A stretch of 64,000 nucleotides of DNA, from contig NZ_JAIHOO010000001.1 of assembly GCF_019733395.1 (NCBI RefSeq), positions 2,976,501 through 3,040,500 of the forward strand. The letters run 5' to 3'. Below the pieces are notes generated by a model, which made no database searches, was not told the DNA's origin, and saw only the letters and a list, made by a program, of their open reading frames with translations. The translations under genes and the position numbers were made by a program. Origin of the DNA: Lysobacter sp. BMK333-48F3. Its GTDB lineage: Bacteria > Pseudomonadota > Gammaproteobacteria > Xanthomonadales > Xanthomonadaceae. Below are positions 1 to 8,549 of the stretch, piece by piece; position 1 is the first letter of the stretch; each line of letters begins with the position of its first letter.

Positions 1-193
1 TGACCGGTTGGGCGATGCGGTAGCGACGCGCGCCGATGCGCTGCTCGCGCCAGCGCGCGGCATCGTGTTCGCCCGGCGCGCGCCGGGCCAGCTGCGGCGT
101 GGTCGCGCGCAGGCGTTGGAACAGGGAAGAGGCCGCGCTGAGCGGGAGCGTGCCCGGATCGGCGGTCGCTAGCCCTTCGAGTGGGGCCGGCAT
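1..193 (-). CDS. Partial hypothetical protein (5' end only)
   Basis: An open frame on the minus strand runs off the left edge without a stop. It begins MPAPLEGLATADPGTLPLSA and ends at the edge in an Arg-rich stretch (ARRYRIAQPV). An in-frame ATG also exists at 202, but the AGGA motif is spaced about 8 nt from the ATG at 193 and would overlap the upstream one, so 193 is preferred. Only about 64 residues are visible and no family is recognised. It lies 224 bp downstream of the nadM-nadV operon on the same strand, separated by two hairpin repeats, so co-transcription is possible but not shown. Confidence 0.45.
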   Translation of the reverse strand, partial: MPAPLEGLATADPGTLPLSAASSLFQRLRATTPQLARRAPGEHDAARWREQRIGARRYRIAQPV

Positions 194-240
194 GGGAGGC
201 ATCCTGGAATCGGTGGTGGCGAGGAGCGGGTTGCCCTCAG

Positions 241-412
241 CCTGGCCCTCTCCCGCAGGCGGGGTGAGGGAACCCTACGGCGCGATCTGAAAGCAGTGAC
301 GAGGCCTTCCGAGCCCCTCCTGCCATCGGCAGAAGAATCCTGCGTTTCGGTCCGAAAGCGGCGAAGCTTCCGAGCCCCTCTCCCGCTTGCGGGAGAGGGG
401 CTGGGGTGAGGG
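241..412. repeat. Pair of dispersed CCCTCTCCCGC hairpin repeats
   Basis: Two copies of a short repeat lie between the left-edge gene and nadV: 241-270 (CCCTCTCCCGC then GGCGGGGTGAGGG) and 375-412 (CCCCTCTCCCGC, TTGC loop, matching GGGAGAGGGG, then CTGGGGTGAGGG). The second forms a strong stem with no U run. Similar CCCTCTCCCGC/GGGTGAGGG hairpins are familiar as abundant intergenic repeats in xanthomonads. They may stabilise or attenuate the nad operon transcript 3' end. Confidence 0.65.
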
Positions 413-417
413 CCGCC

Positions 418-1842
418 TCAAAGCCGGGTCGCATCCGCCAGCTCGCGCACCTGGGCGAAGCTCCAGTCGGCGAGCAAACGGCCGTCCTCCCACACCGTCG
501 TCATCGCATCCTCGTAGCCCAGCGGCGGCGTCGCCTCGGCCACCGACGGCGCGTCCTGCGGCACCGGCACGGTCTTGAAATGGCCGTACTCGCGGTGCCG
601 CACCAGGGTCATGCGGCCGCGCTTGCTCGACTTGCCCTTGTCGGTGACCGGATCCTTGTAGACGTCGATCCATTCGCCGTCGATCCGCGCCGCCGAGCAC
701 TTCAGCGCGAACTTCTGCGTGTCCCGGTCCAGCCGCTGCAACAGCGCGCCGCCCATGCCGAAGGCGAGGTTGTCGGTGGCGTAGCCGTAGCTGGTGATGC
801 GCTCCAGGATCGCGCGGATGCTGGTCGGGTTGATGCCGTCGCCCTGGATCACCCGCACGTGGTTGAGCACCTTGTAGCCCTTGCCGTTGACGGTGTGGCC
901 GAAGGCCTCGTCGAGCAGGGTCAGGCATTGGTGGACCACGTCGACCGGGTCGCCGGAGTCCGGCCGCACCACCAGGGTCGCGCCGGAGGCGATCACCTGC
1001 TCGCGCAGGGTCTTGCCCCAGTGCTCGCGGATGGCGTGGAAGATGTCGTAGCTGTCGGAGACCACCGCGACGATCGCGCCGGGCTTGGCGAACTGGGTCA
1101 GCATGTTGCGGTAGGCGTCGACCTCGCGTTCGCGGCCCCAGCTGGTGATGGTGCTGTGCTCGGCGGCCGGGATCGAATAGCCGGCCATCGGCTCGTGGTA
1201 ATAGCGCCGCGCCAGCAACAGGCCGGAGACGGTGTCGGTGCCGAGGAAGTTGACCAGGTGCGCGGCGCCGCCGAGCGCGGCCGATTCGGTGCTGGACACG
1301 CCGCGCGCGCCGAAGTCGTGCAGCTTGAACGGCAACTGCCCGGCCGGGTCGTCGCTGGTGCGTTCCAGGAACTGGCGGATGGTCTGCTTGGCGTGCCAGC
1401 TGATCGTCGCCACCGTCACCGGGTACCACAGCCGCAGCAGCAGGGTTTCCAGGTAGGACGGCACCCAGTAGGCATTGGGATCGGTGGACTCGATCGTCAC
1501 CAGGGCCTGGTGGGTCGGCACCACCGTGCCTTCGGGCACGGCGCGCACGCGGATCGGCAACAGGCCGCCGTGGCGGTCGACGATGTCGCGCCAGCCGGCT
1601 TCGTTGAACGGCTCGCCGTGCGCCGCGTACAGCTCGCGCGCTTCGTCGATGTCGGCGTGGGTGACCGGCTTGCTGAGGTACTCCTTGAGGATCGCCTGCA
1701 GGCCGAAGAACACCGTGCGGTCGTGCACGCCGCCGCGCGATTCGACGTAGAAGAAGGTGGCGTCGGTGCCGGGCGGGTACTGCAGCCAGTGGCTGGCCTT
1801 GTAGCTGTCGGTGTTGAGCAGCAGGTTGTCGAGGCATTGCAT
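418..1842 (-). CDS. nadV: Nicotinamide phosphoribosyltransferase (NAMPT family)
   Basis: A 474-residue NAMPT/NadV-type enzyme, predicted to make NMN from nicotinamide and PRPP in the cytoplasm, the first step of the two-step NAD salvage route. Visible family motifs are TDSYKASHW at 11-19, HDFGARG at 175-181, AAEHST at 226-231 with the His expected to be the phosphorylated catalytic residue, SDSYD at 262-266 and RPDSGDP at 293-299, which contacts the phosphoribosyl group. The length fits the family. The ATG at 1842 is chosen over an upstream start at 1893 because AAGGAG sits 8 nt before it and homologous proteins begin just ahead of the TDSYK motif. It follows nadM on the same strand by 72 bp, and together they convert nicotinamide to NAD. 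Confidence 0.93.
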   Translation of the reverse strand: MQCLDNLLLNTDSYKASHWLQYPPGTDATFFYVESRGGVHDRTVFFGLQAILKEYLSKPVTHADIDEARELYAAHGEPFNEAGWRDIVDRHGGLLPIRVRAVPEGTVVPTHQALVTIESTDPNAYWVPSYLETLLLRLWYPVTVATISWHAKQTIRQFLERTSDDPAGQLPFKLHDFGARGVSSTESAALGGAAHLVNFLGTDTVSGLLLARRYYHEPMAGYSIPAAEHSTITSWGREREVDAYRNMLTQFAKPGAIVAVVSDSYDIFHAIREHWGKTLREQVIASGATLVVRPDSGDPVDVVHQCLTLLDEAFGHTVNGKGYKVLNHVRVIQGDGINPTSIRAILERITSYGYATDNLAFGMGGALLQRLDRDTQKFALKCSAARIDGEWIDVYKDPVTDKGKSSKRGRMTLVRHREYGHFKTVPVPQDAPSVAEATPPLGYEDAMTTVWEDGRLLADWSFAQVRELADATRL

Positions 1843-1914
1843 GACGGAAGCTCCTTCGCGTCTGGGAGAAGCCGGCGGTCTGTCCACCGGCATGGGGCCG
1901 GGCGGTCCTTTGGA

Positions 1915-2970
1915 TCAGCCGTGGCCGAGGAAGTATTCGAGGATGTGCAGGTGGTCTTCGTACAGCTGCGGGCTCATTTCCAGCGCTTCGCTGACCGGAA
2001 TCCAGCGCGCCTTGTCGGCGTCGTCGCCGCCGCGCACCGGCGGCAGGTCGCCGGCGGCGAACTCGAAGTGATAGGCGTGGGTGATGGTGCGGCCGCGCGC
2101 GCTGCGTTCGGGGTGGTCGAACACGCGCTGGCCCTTGAGCGAGCCCTTCAGCACCGGCAGCGGCAATTTGAGCCGGGTTTCCTCGCGCAACTCGCGCAGG
2201 CAGGCGTCGAGCAGGCCTTCGTGCTGGCCGACGAAACCGCCCGGCAGCGCCCACAGGCCCTTGCCCGGTTCGGCGCGGCGGCGCACCAGCAGCACGTGGC
2301 CGGAATGCACCACCACCGCGTCGGTGGTGACGAAGGTCGGCGGGTAGGGCGCATCGGCCCAGGCGGCGCGGTATTGCTCGAGGAACTGGTACTCGGCGAC
2401 CAACTGGCGGAATGCTGGGGAGTTCTTGCGGAACGCTTCGAGCATGTCGAACACCGGCGCCGGCACGTTGGCCCGGATCAGCATCAGCCCGCCGTGGCTG
2501 TCGAGCTGGTTGGCCTCGAACAGGTAGCGGCGCAGCTCGGTCGCCGACAGGGTGGCGGTGTGGGTCACGTCGACCAGCGGCCACTGCGGAAACTCGCGCA
2601 GGTAGTAGCTGGAGGCGTCCTTGTCCATGCCGATCAGGCCGATCCGCGCGTCGGCGTCGGCGCCGTCCTGGCGCACCGCCTCGGCGACCGTGCGCTGCAC
2701 CGCGGCGATCCACTGGCTCTCGTTGTAGAGGTGGTCGCGCAGCGGGCGCACGATCAGGCGCTCGGCGGCGTCGGCGAAGGCGCTTTGGATCATCACCGCG
2801 CGCTCGGCGACGGTGAACGGGTTCTTGACGGTGCGGGGAGTGTCGGCGGAACCGACCAGGAAGACGACCTTCTTCGCCTTGCCCAGCGCGTGGCGGGCGA
2901 CAGCGGCATGGCCGTTGTGGAAGGGCTCGAAGCGCCCGATGAAGACCAGGTAATCGTATTCGTGTGCCAT
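1915..2970 (-). CDS. nadM: Bifunctional NMN adenylyltransferase / Nudix hydrolase
   Basis: A 351-residue NadM-Nudix fusion. Residues 1-180 form a nucleotidyltransferase domain with the GRFEPFHNGH signature at 12-21 and a second motif around LSATELRRYL (141-150). Residues 215-345 form a Nudix domain whose box starts at GGFVGQ (about 244) and continues to RELREETRL (about 259-267), with all catalytic acidic residues present. The first domain should join NMN and ATP to give NAD; the second probably hydrolyses ADP-ribose or a related nucleotide. It is the first gene of an operon with nadV, which supplies NMN. The start at 2970 is at the residue where the family normally begins. Confidence 0.93.
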   Translation of the reverse strand: MAHEYDYLVFIGRFEPFHNGHAAVARHALGKAKKVVFLVGSADTPRTVKNPFTVAERAVMIQSAFADAAERLIVRPLRDHLYNESQWIAAVQRTVAEAVRQDGADADARIGLIGMDKDASSYYLREFPQWPLVDVTHTATLSATELRRYLFEANQLDSHGGLMLIRANVPAPVFDMLEAFRKNSPAFRQLVAEYQFLEQYRAAWADAPYPPTFVTTDAVVVHSGHVLLVRRRAEPGKGLWALPGGFVGQHEGLLDACLRELREETRLKLPLPVLKGSLKGQRVFDHPERSARGRTITHAYHFEFAAGDLPPVRGGDDADKARWIPVSEALEMSPQLYEDHLHILEYFLGHG

Positions 2971-3045
2971 GAGAATCCCTCACGGAGTTGATTCGCCGCC
3001 GGTCTGTCCGAGGGCGTGACGAAAATGCTACGCCGATCGCGACCG

Positions 3046-3074
3046 CCGTCAAGTGCCGCGGCGCTGCGTACAAT
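3046..3074 (+). promoter_or_regulatory. Candidate promoter for the 3106 gene
   Basis: TACAAT at 3069-3074 matches the -10 consensus at five of six positions and lies 31 nt before the ATG at 3106. The hexamer 17 nt upstream (CCGTCA) is a poor -35. It lies in the 135-bp divergent region between nadM and the next gene. The call rests only on motif similarity and spacing. Confidence 0.35.
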
Positions 3075-3105
3075 CGGTCGCTCACGGACATGGGGGAACG
3101 CAGGG

Positions 3106-4101
3106 ATGGCGATGATCGTGCCGCAGTACTGGGCCGAAGCGCAGGTGCAGGAGCGCTTCGGCCGCGACCACCCCAGCGGGCGGCGTTCGCTGACGGTGCG
3201 CCGCTTTGGTTGGTCCGACGCCAGCCTCGCCGAGGCCCAGGCGATGGCCGACGCACGCGCCCGCGATGCCTTCGACCGCCTGCTGGCCGGGCAGAGCGGC
3301 CTGGCGCGCAGCGAACCGCGCGTGCCCTACGACGCCGAAGGCCTGCCGATCCGCGAGCAGATCGTCGAACGCGACGGCGACTCGGTGGTGACCCGCAACA
3401 GCTACGGCGCGCGCTGCCTCAACACGCCCGAGGTGCTGTTCGCCGACATCGACTACGACGCGCCGGTCTCGGCCTGGCGCCGCGGCTATCTGTTCGCGTC
3501 GCTGGCGATCGGCGTCGCGGTCGGCTGGTTCAGCCATCCCGGCTTCGGTTTTCTGGCGTTCTTCGCCAGCGTGTTCGGCTTTTCGCTGATCGCCCGCGCC
3601 CAGTCCAAGCGCCGCCACGCCGCCGACGGCGGCCCCGAGATCCGGGCGATGCAGCGCGTGCGCGCCTTCCTCGCCGGGCACCCGGACTGGCATCTGCGCC
3701 TGTACCGCACCCCGGCCGGGCTGCGCCTGCTGGCGATGCACCGGACCTTCGATCCGAACGAGCCGGCGGTGGCGGAGTTCTTCGCCGCGGTCGGCGCCGA
3801 CCCGCAATTCGCGCTGATGTGCCAGCGCCAGCACTGCTTCCGCGCCCGGCTCAGCCCCAAGCCGTGGCGGATCGGCATCCGCGAACGCCTGCGCCCGCGT
3901 CCCGGCGTATGGCCGATCGACCCGGCCTACCTGGCGGAGCGCGAACAGTGGGTGGCCGAATACGAACGCAAGGCCGTCGGCTACGCCGCCTGCCGCTTCG
4001 TCGAAAGCCTGGGCAGCCGCGACTACGTCACCGCGGCGCAGCACGTGCAGCGCTTGCACGACGAGGCGTGCCGGGCGCAGAGCGCGTTGCCGTTGGCGTG
4101 A
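3106..4101 (+). CDS. Hypothetical membrane protein
   Basis: A 331-residue protein that I cannot assign to a family. After about 125 soluble residues there are two adjacent hydrophobic segments at roughly residues 128-165 (LFASLAIGVAVGW, then FGFLAFFASVFGFSLIA), followed by a long soluble C-terminal half rich in Arg, Trp and Tyr. Both ends therefore probably face the same side, most likely the cytoplasm. The ATG at 3106 is preferred over an in-frame ATG at 3016 because the latter would lie upstream of the best -10 hexamer and lacks a ribosome site, whereas GGGGGAA precedes 3106. It is followed 38 bp later by another unassigned gene on the same strand. Confidence 0.75.
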   Translation: MAMIVPQYWAEAQVQERFGRDHPSGRRSLTVRRFGWSDASLAEAQAMADARARDAFDRLLAGQSGLARSEPRVPYDAEGLPIREQIVERDGDSVVTRNSYGARCLNTPEVLFADIDYDAPVSAWRRGYLFASLAIGVAVGWFSHPGFGFLAFFASVFGFSLIARAQSKRRHAADGGPEIRAMQRVRAFLAGHPDWHLRLYRTPAGLRLLAMHRTFDPNEPAVAEFFAAVGADPQFALMCQRQHCFRARLSPKPWRIGIRERLRPRPGVWPIDPAYLAEREQWVAEYERKAVGYAACRFVESLGSRDYVTAAQHVQRLHDEACRAQSALPLA

Positions 4102-4139
4102 TTGGCAGGAAGCCTCCGGATAAATTGAGGAGAGCGCGC

Positions 4140-5126
4140 ATGCAGCGCATGTCGTCGCCGAAGCGACGCCTTGACCCCTATCGGATTGCTTTGTTCGCTG
4201 CGGTGATGCTGGCCGGGACGGTTGCGGCGCTGGCGTGGCCTAGGCGGCCCCTGCTGGAGCCAGGACCGATAGTGGTTTTTGACGAGGTAGCGGAACACCC
4301 GACATGGGTCGGCGTTAGCCCGAACTCCGCCCATCTGGCGAGACAGCGCAGGATCTTGAGAGAGATAGATGCGCTCGGAGAGGAGCATCCCTGGGCAGGT
4401 CGCTACGTCGCCAGCTCCGGCTACGAAGCCCAACGGCTGATGTTGGCTCCGATCAACGGAGCCCATGTCCAATTGTCCAGCGACGTCGTCGGATCGGAGC
4501 TGCGTTGCGATTACGCGGTAGGCGAGCGCGCCGATGGCGATCTGCAGTTGACCGCGTTGCGGCACCCCGACCCGTGTGCGGTACGGGTGGGGACGATGCT
4601 GCGTCCGGTTCGTTGGGGACAGCGTCGCTATCTCGTCGAGGCAGGGCTCTTGGCCGAGTTCGTCGAGCGGATGAGCCTGGGGCTGGAGCCGCGCGAGGAA
4701 CTGTACGAGCACTCGGGCGTGAGAATGGAGGGGCTGGCCTTGCTGAGAGAAGGCGACGAAGAGAAGACCGTCGAAGGCTTGCCCGATCTACCCGCGAACG
4801 TGCTGGCTGCATTGCATAGGCAGCCGGAGCCTGTCGCGGTGATCTCTGTCGCGCCGTCGGCAAGCCCGGGCGCCAACGGTTCTTCTTATCGCTGGCGCTT
4901 ACGGGCTGGTTCCAGTGCCGGTCTGCATGAAGGCGAGCGCTTGCGCTATGCGCTTCCCGGTTGTGGCGAGGGCACGATGACGGTGACCTCGACCGAGGCC
5001 ATTGCGGCGACGGCCTACTCGTCGGCTCGGCCTTGTCTACTCGAACGCTCGGGCAGGGGCGAATTGCGTGTGCTGCGGGCCCATTACGACCCCTGGCAGG
5101 CGCAGAAAACGAACCCGGCCGGCTGA
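4140..5126 (+). CDS. Hypothetical membrane-anchored protein, lower GC than neighbours
   Basis: A 328-residue protein beginning MQRMSSPKRRLDPYRIALFA. Residues 14-33 form a single N-terminal membrane anchor (IALFAAVMLAGTVAALAW) after a basic start, so the rest is probably periplasmic. GAGGAG lies 8-9 nt before the ATG at 4140, which fixes the start. No family is recognised. Codon choice differs from the surrounding genes: TTT, ATA, AGA and TTG appear repeatedly and the overall GC is visibly lower, which suggests recent acquisition or weak codon selection. It may be co-transcribed with the gene ending at 4101. Paired cysteines occur near residues 121, 142 and in the last third. Confidence 0.78.
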   Translation: MQRMSSPKRRLDPYRIALFAAVMLAGTVAALAWPRRPLLEPGPIVVFDEVAEHPTWVGVSPNSAHLARQRRILREIDALGEEHPWAGRYVASSGYEAQRLMLAPINGAHVQLSSDVVGSELRCDYAVGERADGDLQLTALRHPDPCAVRVGTMLRPVRWGQRRYLVEAGLLAEFVERMSLGLEPREELYEHSGVRMEGLALLREGDEEKTVEGLPDLPANVLAALHRQPEPVAVISVAPSASPGANGSSYRWRLRAGSSAGLHEGERLRYALPGCGEGTMTVTSTEAIAATAYSSARPCLLERSGRGELRVLRAHYDPWQAQKTNPAG

Positions 5127-5149
5127 GCAGGAGGCAATCGGCGGACGGA

Positions 5150-5377
5150 TCAGGCGCTGGCGAACACCACGATCTGCACGCCCTGGCAATCCACCCGCTG
5201 GCCTGCGCGGATCTTGCAGGTCTTGCGCAGTTCGACCTGGCCGTCGACCCGGACCGCGCCGCTGGCGACCAGGGCCTTGCCGGCGCCGCCGCTGTCGCAT
5301 AGCCCGACCAGCTTGAGCAGCTGGTTCAGTTCGACGTGGTCGTGGTGGGCATCGAGTTCGAAACGGATCGGTTGCAT
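5150..5377 (-). CDS. ybcJ: S4-domain RNA-binding protein, YbcJ-like
   Basis: A 75-residue protein consisting almost entirely of one S4 RNA-binding fold. The core reads LNQLLKLVGLCDSGGAGKAL (18-37), followed by VRVDGQVELRKTCKI and QGVQIVV, the arrangement seen in the YbcJ/S4-like family of small proteins. Such proteins bind structured RNA, probably ribosomal; the exact partner is not known from the sequence. The ATG at 5377 gives the usual family length of about 70-75 residues; a much longer overlapping frame upstream is a high-GC artefact. It is convergent with the 4140 gene, 23 bp apart. Confidence 0.85.
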   Translation of the reverse strand: MQPIRFELDAHHDHVELNQLLKLVGLCDSGGAGKALVASGAVRVDGQVELRKTCKIRAGQRVDCQGVQIVVFASA

Positions 5378-5563
5378 GGTCGGGCGGCGGTTCGTGGCAG
5401 GGCAGGGTCGCAGCGCTGCGACCTGGACGCAAGACGCTTGCACGCGCGGCGGCGTAGGCTGGGGTGGTTCGGCCCCGGCGGCGGCGCCGGGCCCCAGGCC
5501 GGCGACGACCCGTCGCGGCGTACTTCCGCGGCCTCGCCCGAGGCCCTCTGACGGAGCCAGGCG

Positions 5564-6556
5564 ATGCTCAAGGCGCAATATTCCCATCGCGGCCCGGTGC
5601 CGCAGGACGTGATCGAGGCGGTGCCGTTCGAGGCGCCGCCGCTGCAGCCCGGCCAGGCATTGATCGAGGTGCTGGCGGCGCCGATCAATCCGTCCGACCT
5701 GCTGACCCTGACCGGCGAATACGGCCTGCTGCCGCCGTTGCCGGCGGTGGGCGGCAACGAAGGCGTGGGCCGGATCGCGGCGCTCGGTGCCGACGTGGAC
5801 AGCCTGCGCGTCGGCCAGCGGGTATTGCTGCCGATCGGCGGCGGCAGCTGGACCACGCACCGGGTGGCGCCGGCGCAGGGGCTGGTGGCCTTGCCCGGCG
5901 AGGGCGACCCCAAGCAGTTGGCGATGATCACCATCAATCCGCCCACCGCCTCGCTGCTGCTGAGCGAATTCGCCACGCTGCACCGGGGCGACTGGGTGAT
6001 CCAGAACGCGGCCAACTCGGCGGTCGGCGGCTATCTGGTCCAGATCGCGCGCCAGCGCGGCCTGCGCACGATCAACGTGGTCCGGCGCGAGTCGGCGGTC
6101 GCGGCGGTGCGCGCGCTCGGCGCCGACGTGGTGCTGGTCGACGGCGACGATCTGGCCCGGCGCGCGCGCGAAGCCGCGCAGGACACGCCGATCCGGCTCG
6201 GCATCGACGCGGTCGGCGGCGTCGCCACCCAGCGCATCGCCGAGGCCCTGGGCGAGGGCGGGGTGGTGGTGAACTACGGCGCGATGAGCCGCGAACCTTG
6301 CCAGATCTCGCCGGCCGCGTTCGTATTCCGCGACGTCAGCCTGCGCGGCTTCTGGCTGTCGCGCTGGTTCCAGCAGGCCAGCCCGCAGCGGCGCGCGCAG
6401 GTGTTCGGCGAAATCGCCCACGCGGTCGCCGCCGGCACCCTGAGCGCGCGGATCCAGGCTACGTTCGGCCTGGACCGGATCAAGGACGCGGTGGCCGCGG
6501 CCGCGGCCGGCGAGCGCGACGGCAAGATCCTGCTGTTGCCGAACGGGCCGGTCTGA
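5564..6556 (+). CDS. MECR-like zinc-independent MDR oxidoreductase
   Basis: A 330-residue medium-chain dehydrogenase/reductase. It has the N-terminal GroES-like fold with NPSDLLTLTGEYG (46-58) and GGNEGVGRIAALG, then a nucleotide-binding domain with NAANSAVGGYLVQIA, which is typical of the mitochondrial trans-2-enoyl-CoA reductase (MECR/ETR) branch. The cysteine set that binds zinc in classical alcohol dehydrogenases is absent. It probably reduces a double bond of an enoyl substrate with NADPH; whether that is enoyl-CoA or a quinone-like substrate cannot be decided here. The MAPEG gene follows 36 bp later in the same direction, so the two may form an operon. Confidence 0.85.
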   Translation: MLKAQYSHRGPVPQDVIEAVPFEAPPLQPGQALIEVLAAPINPSDLLTLTGEYGLLPPLPAVGGNEGVGRIAALGADVDSLRVGQRVLLPIGGGSWTTHRVAPAQGLVALPGEGDPKQLAMITINPPTASLLLSEFATLHRGDWVIQNAANSAVGGYLVQIARQRGLRTINVVRRESAVAAVRALGADVVLVDGDDLARRAREAAQDTPIRLGIDAVGGVATQRIAEALGEGGVVVNYGAMSREPCQISPAAFVFRDVSLRGFWLSRWFQQASPQRRAQVFGEIAHAVAAGTLSARIQATFGLDRIKDAVAAAAAGERDGKILLLPNGPV

Positions 6557-6592
6557 GCGGCCGGGCGACCGGCGCCATGGGAGAACCGAGGC

Positions 6593-6982
6593 ATGAGCGT
6601 GGAACTGCAGATGCTGGCCTGGTCGATCGCCCTGGGCATCGTCCACCTGCTGGTCAACGCGGGCTTCATGACCGCGCAGCGCGGCCTGCGCTGGAACGCC
6701 GGCGCGCGCGACGGCACGCCCGAGCCGCTGACCGGGGTGGCCGCGCGGATGGAGCGGGCCTGGCGCAACTTCCTCGAGACCTTCGCCCTGTTCGCCGCGG
6801 CGGTGCTGGCGGTGCAGGCCGCCGGCCGCGGCAGCGACGAGACCGCGCTCGGCGCGCACCTGTATTTCTGGGCCCGGCTGGTCTACGTGCCGGTGTACGC
6901 GGCCGGCATTCCCTACCTGCGCTCGGCGGTATGGGCGGTGGCCTTGTGGGGTCTGCAGAAACTGCTGTGGGCGCTGTTCTGA
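6593..6982 (+). CDS. MAPEG family membrane protein
   Basis: A 129-residue integral membrane protein with four hydrophobic segments (about residues 3-22, 58-80, 88-108 and 110-128). The central stretch RMERAWRNFLETFALFAAAVL matches the ExxxxN..E pattern of the MAPEG superfamily (membrane-associated proteins in eicosanoid and glutathione metabolism). GAGG precedes the ATG. Bacterial members are mostly uncharacterised; some have glutathione transferase or peroxidase activity. It lies 36 bp downstream of the MECR-like reductase, so a shared role in handling lipid-derived or electrophilic molecules is possible but inferred only from position. Confidence 0.85.
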   Translation: MSVELQMLAWSIALGIVHLLVNAGFMTAQRGLRWNAGARDGTPEPLTGVAARMERAWRNFLETFALFAAAVLAVQAAGRGSDETALGAHLYFWARLVYVPVYAAGIPYLRSAVWAVALWGLQKLLWALF

Positions 6983-6986
6983 GCGC

Positions 6987-7244
6987 TCAGGCGGTCGCCG
7001 CGGCGGCGCACAGGGCGCGCTTGGCCGGCGCGCTCAGCTGCTTGATCGCGTACTCGGCGCGCAGCGCCGCCGAGCGGTCGGGGTGCGGGAAGCGCGCCAG
7101 CAGCCGCGCCGGCGGGTGCGAGCGGGTGTAGCGCGCGCCCTTGCCGGCGGCGTGCTCGGCGTAGCGCCGCTCCACGTCGACCGCGATGCCGGTGTAGAGG
7201 CTGCCGTCGCGGCATTCGATGACGTAGACGTACCAGGCGGACAT
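6987..7244 (-). CDS. GIY-YIG domain protein (UPF0213 type)
   Basis: An 85-residue single-domain GIY-YIG protein. The motif pair reads WYVYVIE (4-10) and YTGIAVDVERR (17-27), with the downstream HAAGKGARYTR and the Glu in LRAEYAIKQLS that usually completes the active site. This is the small stand-alone class (UPF0213/YhbQ-like), whose members are implicated in DNA repair or damage tolerance. The ATG at 7244 gives the normal family start (MSAWYVYV); an upstream in-frame extension to 7379 is Pro/Ala-rich and shows no homology-like features. It is convergent with the MAPEG gene, with only 4 bp between the stops. Confidence 0.88.
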   Translation of the reverse strand: MSAWYVYVIECRDGSLYTGIAVDVERRYAEHAAGKGARYTRSHPPARLLARFPHPDRSAALRAEYAIKQLSAPAKRALCAAAATA

Positions 7245-7470
7245 GCGCCATAGCCTAGCCGTTGCCGGCCGGCCGGCCGGCAAGCCGGGAGGCGATCCGG
7301 CCGGCAGGGGCGGCTTGGCCCGGCCGGGCGCCGCGGCGCTTGCGCCGCAAGGCCTGTCGCGCGTCGTATTGCGAAACATGGCGCGCGATCACAAACATAC
7401 GTAACCGCACGTCATTGCCAGGTCGCAATGGGCTCACCACAATGCGGCGTCCTCTTCGAAGAGCCGCCGC

Positions 7471-8490
7471 TTGAACGCCGACGCCGAATCGCCTGTAACC
7501 GCCCGCAACCTGCGTCAGCTTTGCGCGCACTTCGCCCAGCCCCACCTCGGCCGGGCCGTTTGGCAATTGATCAACACCCTGGTGCCGTTCGCCGTCCTGT
7601 GGGCGCTGATGGCCTGGAGCCTGATCGGCGACTGGGGCTACGGCTGGACCCTGCTGATGGCGATCCCGGCCGCCGGCCTGTACGTGCGCACCTTCATCAT
7701 CCAGCACGACTGCGGCCACGGCTCGTTCTTCGCCAGCAGCCGCGCCAACGACCTGGTCGGCCGCTGCCTCGGCGTGGTGACCCTGTTCCCCTACGGCTAC
7801 TGGAAGAAGACCCACGCGATCCATCACGGCACCTCGGGCAACCTGGACCGGCGCGAGATGGGCGACATCGTCACCCTGACCGTCTCCGAGTACCGCGCCC
7901 TGTCCTGGTTCGGCCGCCTGCGCTACCGCCTGTACCGCAGCACCCCGGTGCTGCTCGGCGTCGGCCCGGTCTACCAGTTCGTGATCAAGCACCGTTTCCC
8001 GTTCGACCTGCCGTTCACCTGGAAGCGCGAGTGGGCCAGCGTGCTGTTCAACAACCTCGCCCTGGCCGTGGCCATGGTCGGGTTCGGCTACGCGCTGGGC
8101 TGGAAGACGGTGTTGCTGACCCACCTGCCGATCGTGCTGATCGCCGGCGCGGCCGGGGTGTGGCTGTTCTACGTCCAGCACACCTTCGAGGACGCCTACT
8201 GGACCCGCAAGGACGACTGGAACTCGCACGCCGCGGCGATCGCCGGCAGCTCCTACTACGACCTGCCGCGGATCGTGCATTGGTTCACCGGCAACATCGG
8301 CTACCACCACATCCATCACCTGGCCAGCCGCATCCCCAACTACCGCCTGCGCGAGGCCTTCGAGTCCAGCCCGCTGCTGCAGGCGGCGCCGCGCCTGACC
8401 CTGTGGTCGAGCCTGAAGTGCGCGCGGCTGAAGCTGTGGGACGAAGAGCTGCAGCGCATGGTCGGCTACCCCAAGCGCGTGCGCGCCTGA
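7471..8490 (+). CDS. Membrane fatty acid desaturase
   Basis: A 339-residue membrane di-iron desaturase. The three histidine boxes are HDCGH (79-83), HAIHH (115-119) and HHIHH (279-283), flanked by hydrophobic pairs near 35-75 and 195-240, as in acyl-lipid desaturases that insert a double bond into phospholipid acyl chains. No ATG fits this frame upstream, so a TTG start at 7471 is used. The N-terminal residues that follow look like a normal soluble leader, but the start remains uncertain. It lies 140 bp upstream of the ArsR-type regulator gene, on the same strand. That gene has its own promoter and operator, so it is probably a separate transcription unit in the same lipid-modification locus. 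Confidence 0.9.
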   Translation: MNADAESPVTARNLRQLCAHFAQPHLGRAVWQLINTLVPFAVLWALMAWSLIGDWGYGWTLLMAIPAAGLYVRTFIIQHDCGHGSFFASSRANDLVGRCLGVVTLFPYGYWKKTHAIHHGTSGNLDRREMGDIVTLTVSEYRALSWFGRLRYRLYRSTPVLLGVGPVYQFVIKHRFPFDLPFTWKREWASVLFNNLALAVAMVGFGYALGWKTVLLTHLPIVLIAGAAGVWLFYVQHTFEDAYWTRKDDWNSHAAAIAGSSYYDLPRIVHWFTGNIGYHHIHHLASRIPNYRLREAFESSPLLQAAPRLTLWSSLKCARLKLWDEELQRMVGYPKRVRA

Positions 8491-8549
8491 GCCGCGCGCC
8501 CCGCGTCGCGGCCGGCCGCACGGGCCGCCGCGGCCGGCGAAACGCCGAA

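Noticed and set aside
275..3256. Very long minus-strand open frame across the nadM-nadV region
   Set aside because: Its product is Arg/Pro/Ala-rich, and real motifs of NadM and NadV appear in other frames of the same strand. It is an out-of-frame product of high GC.
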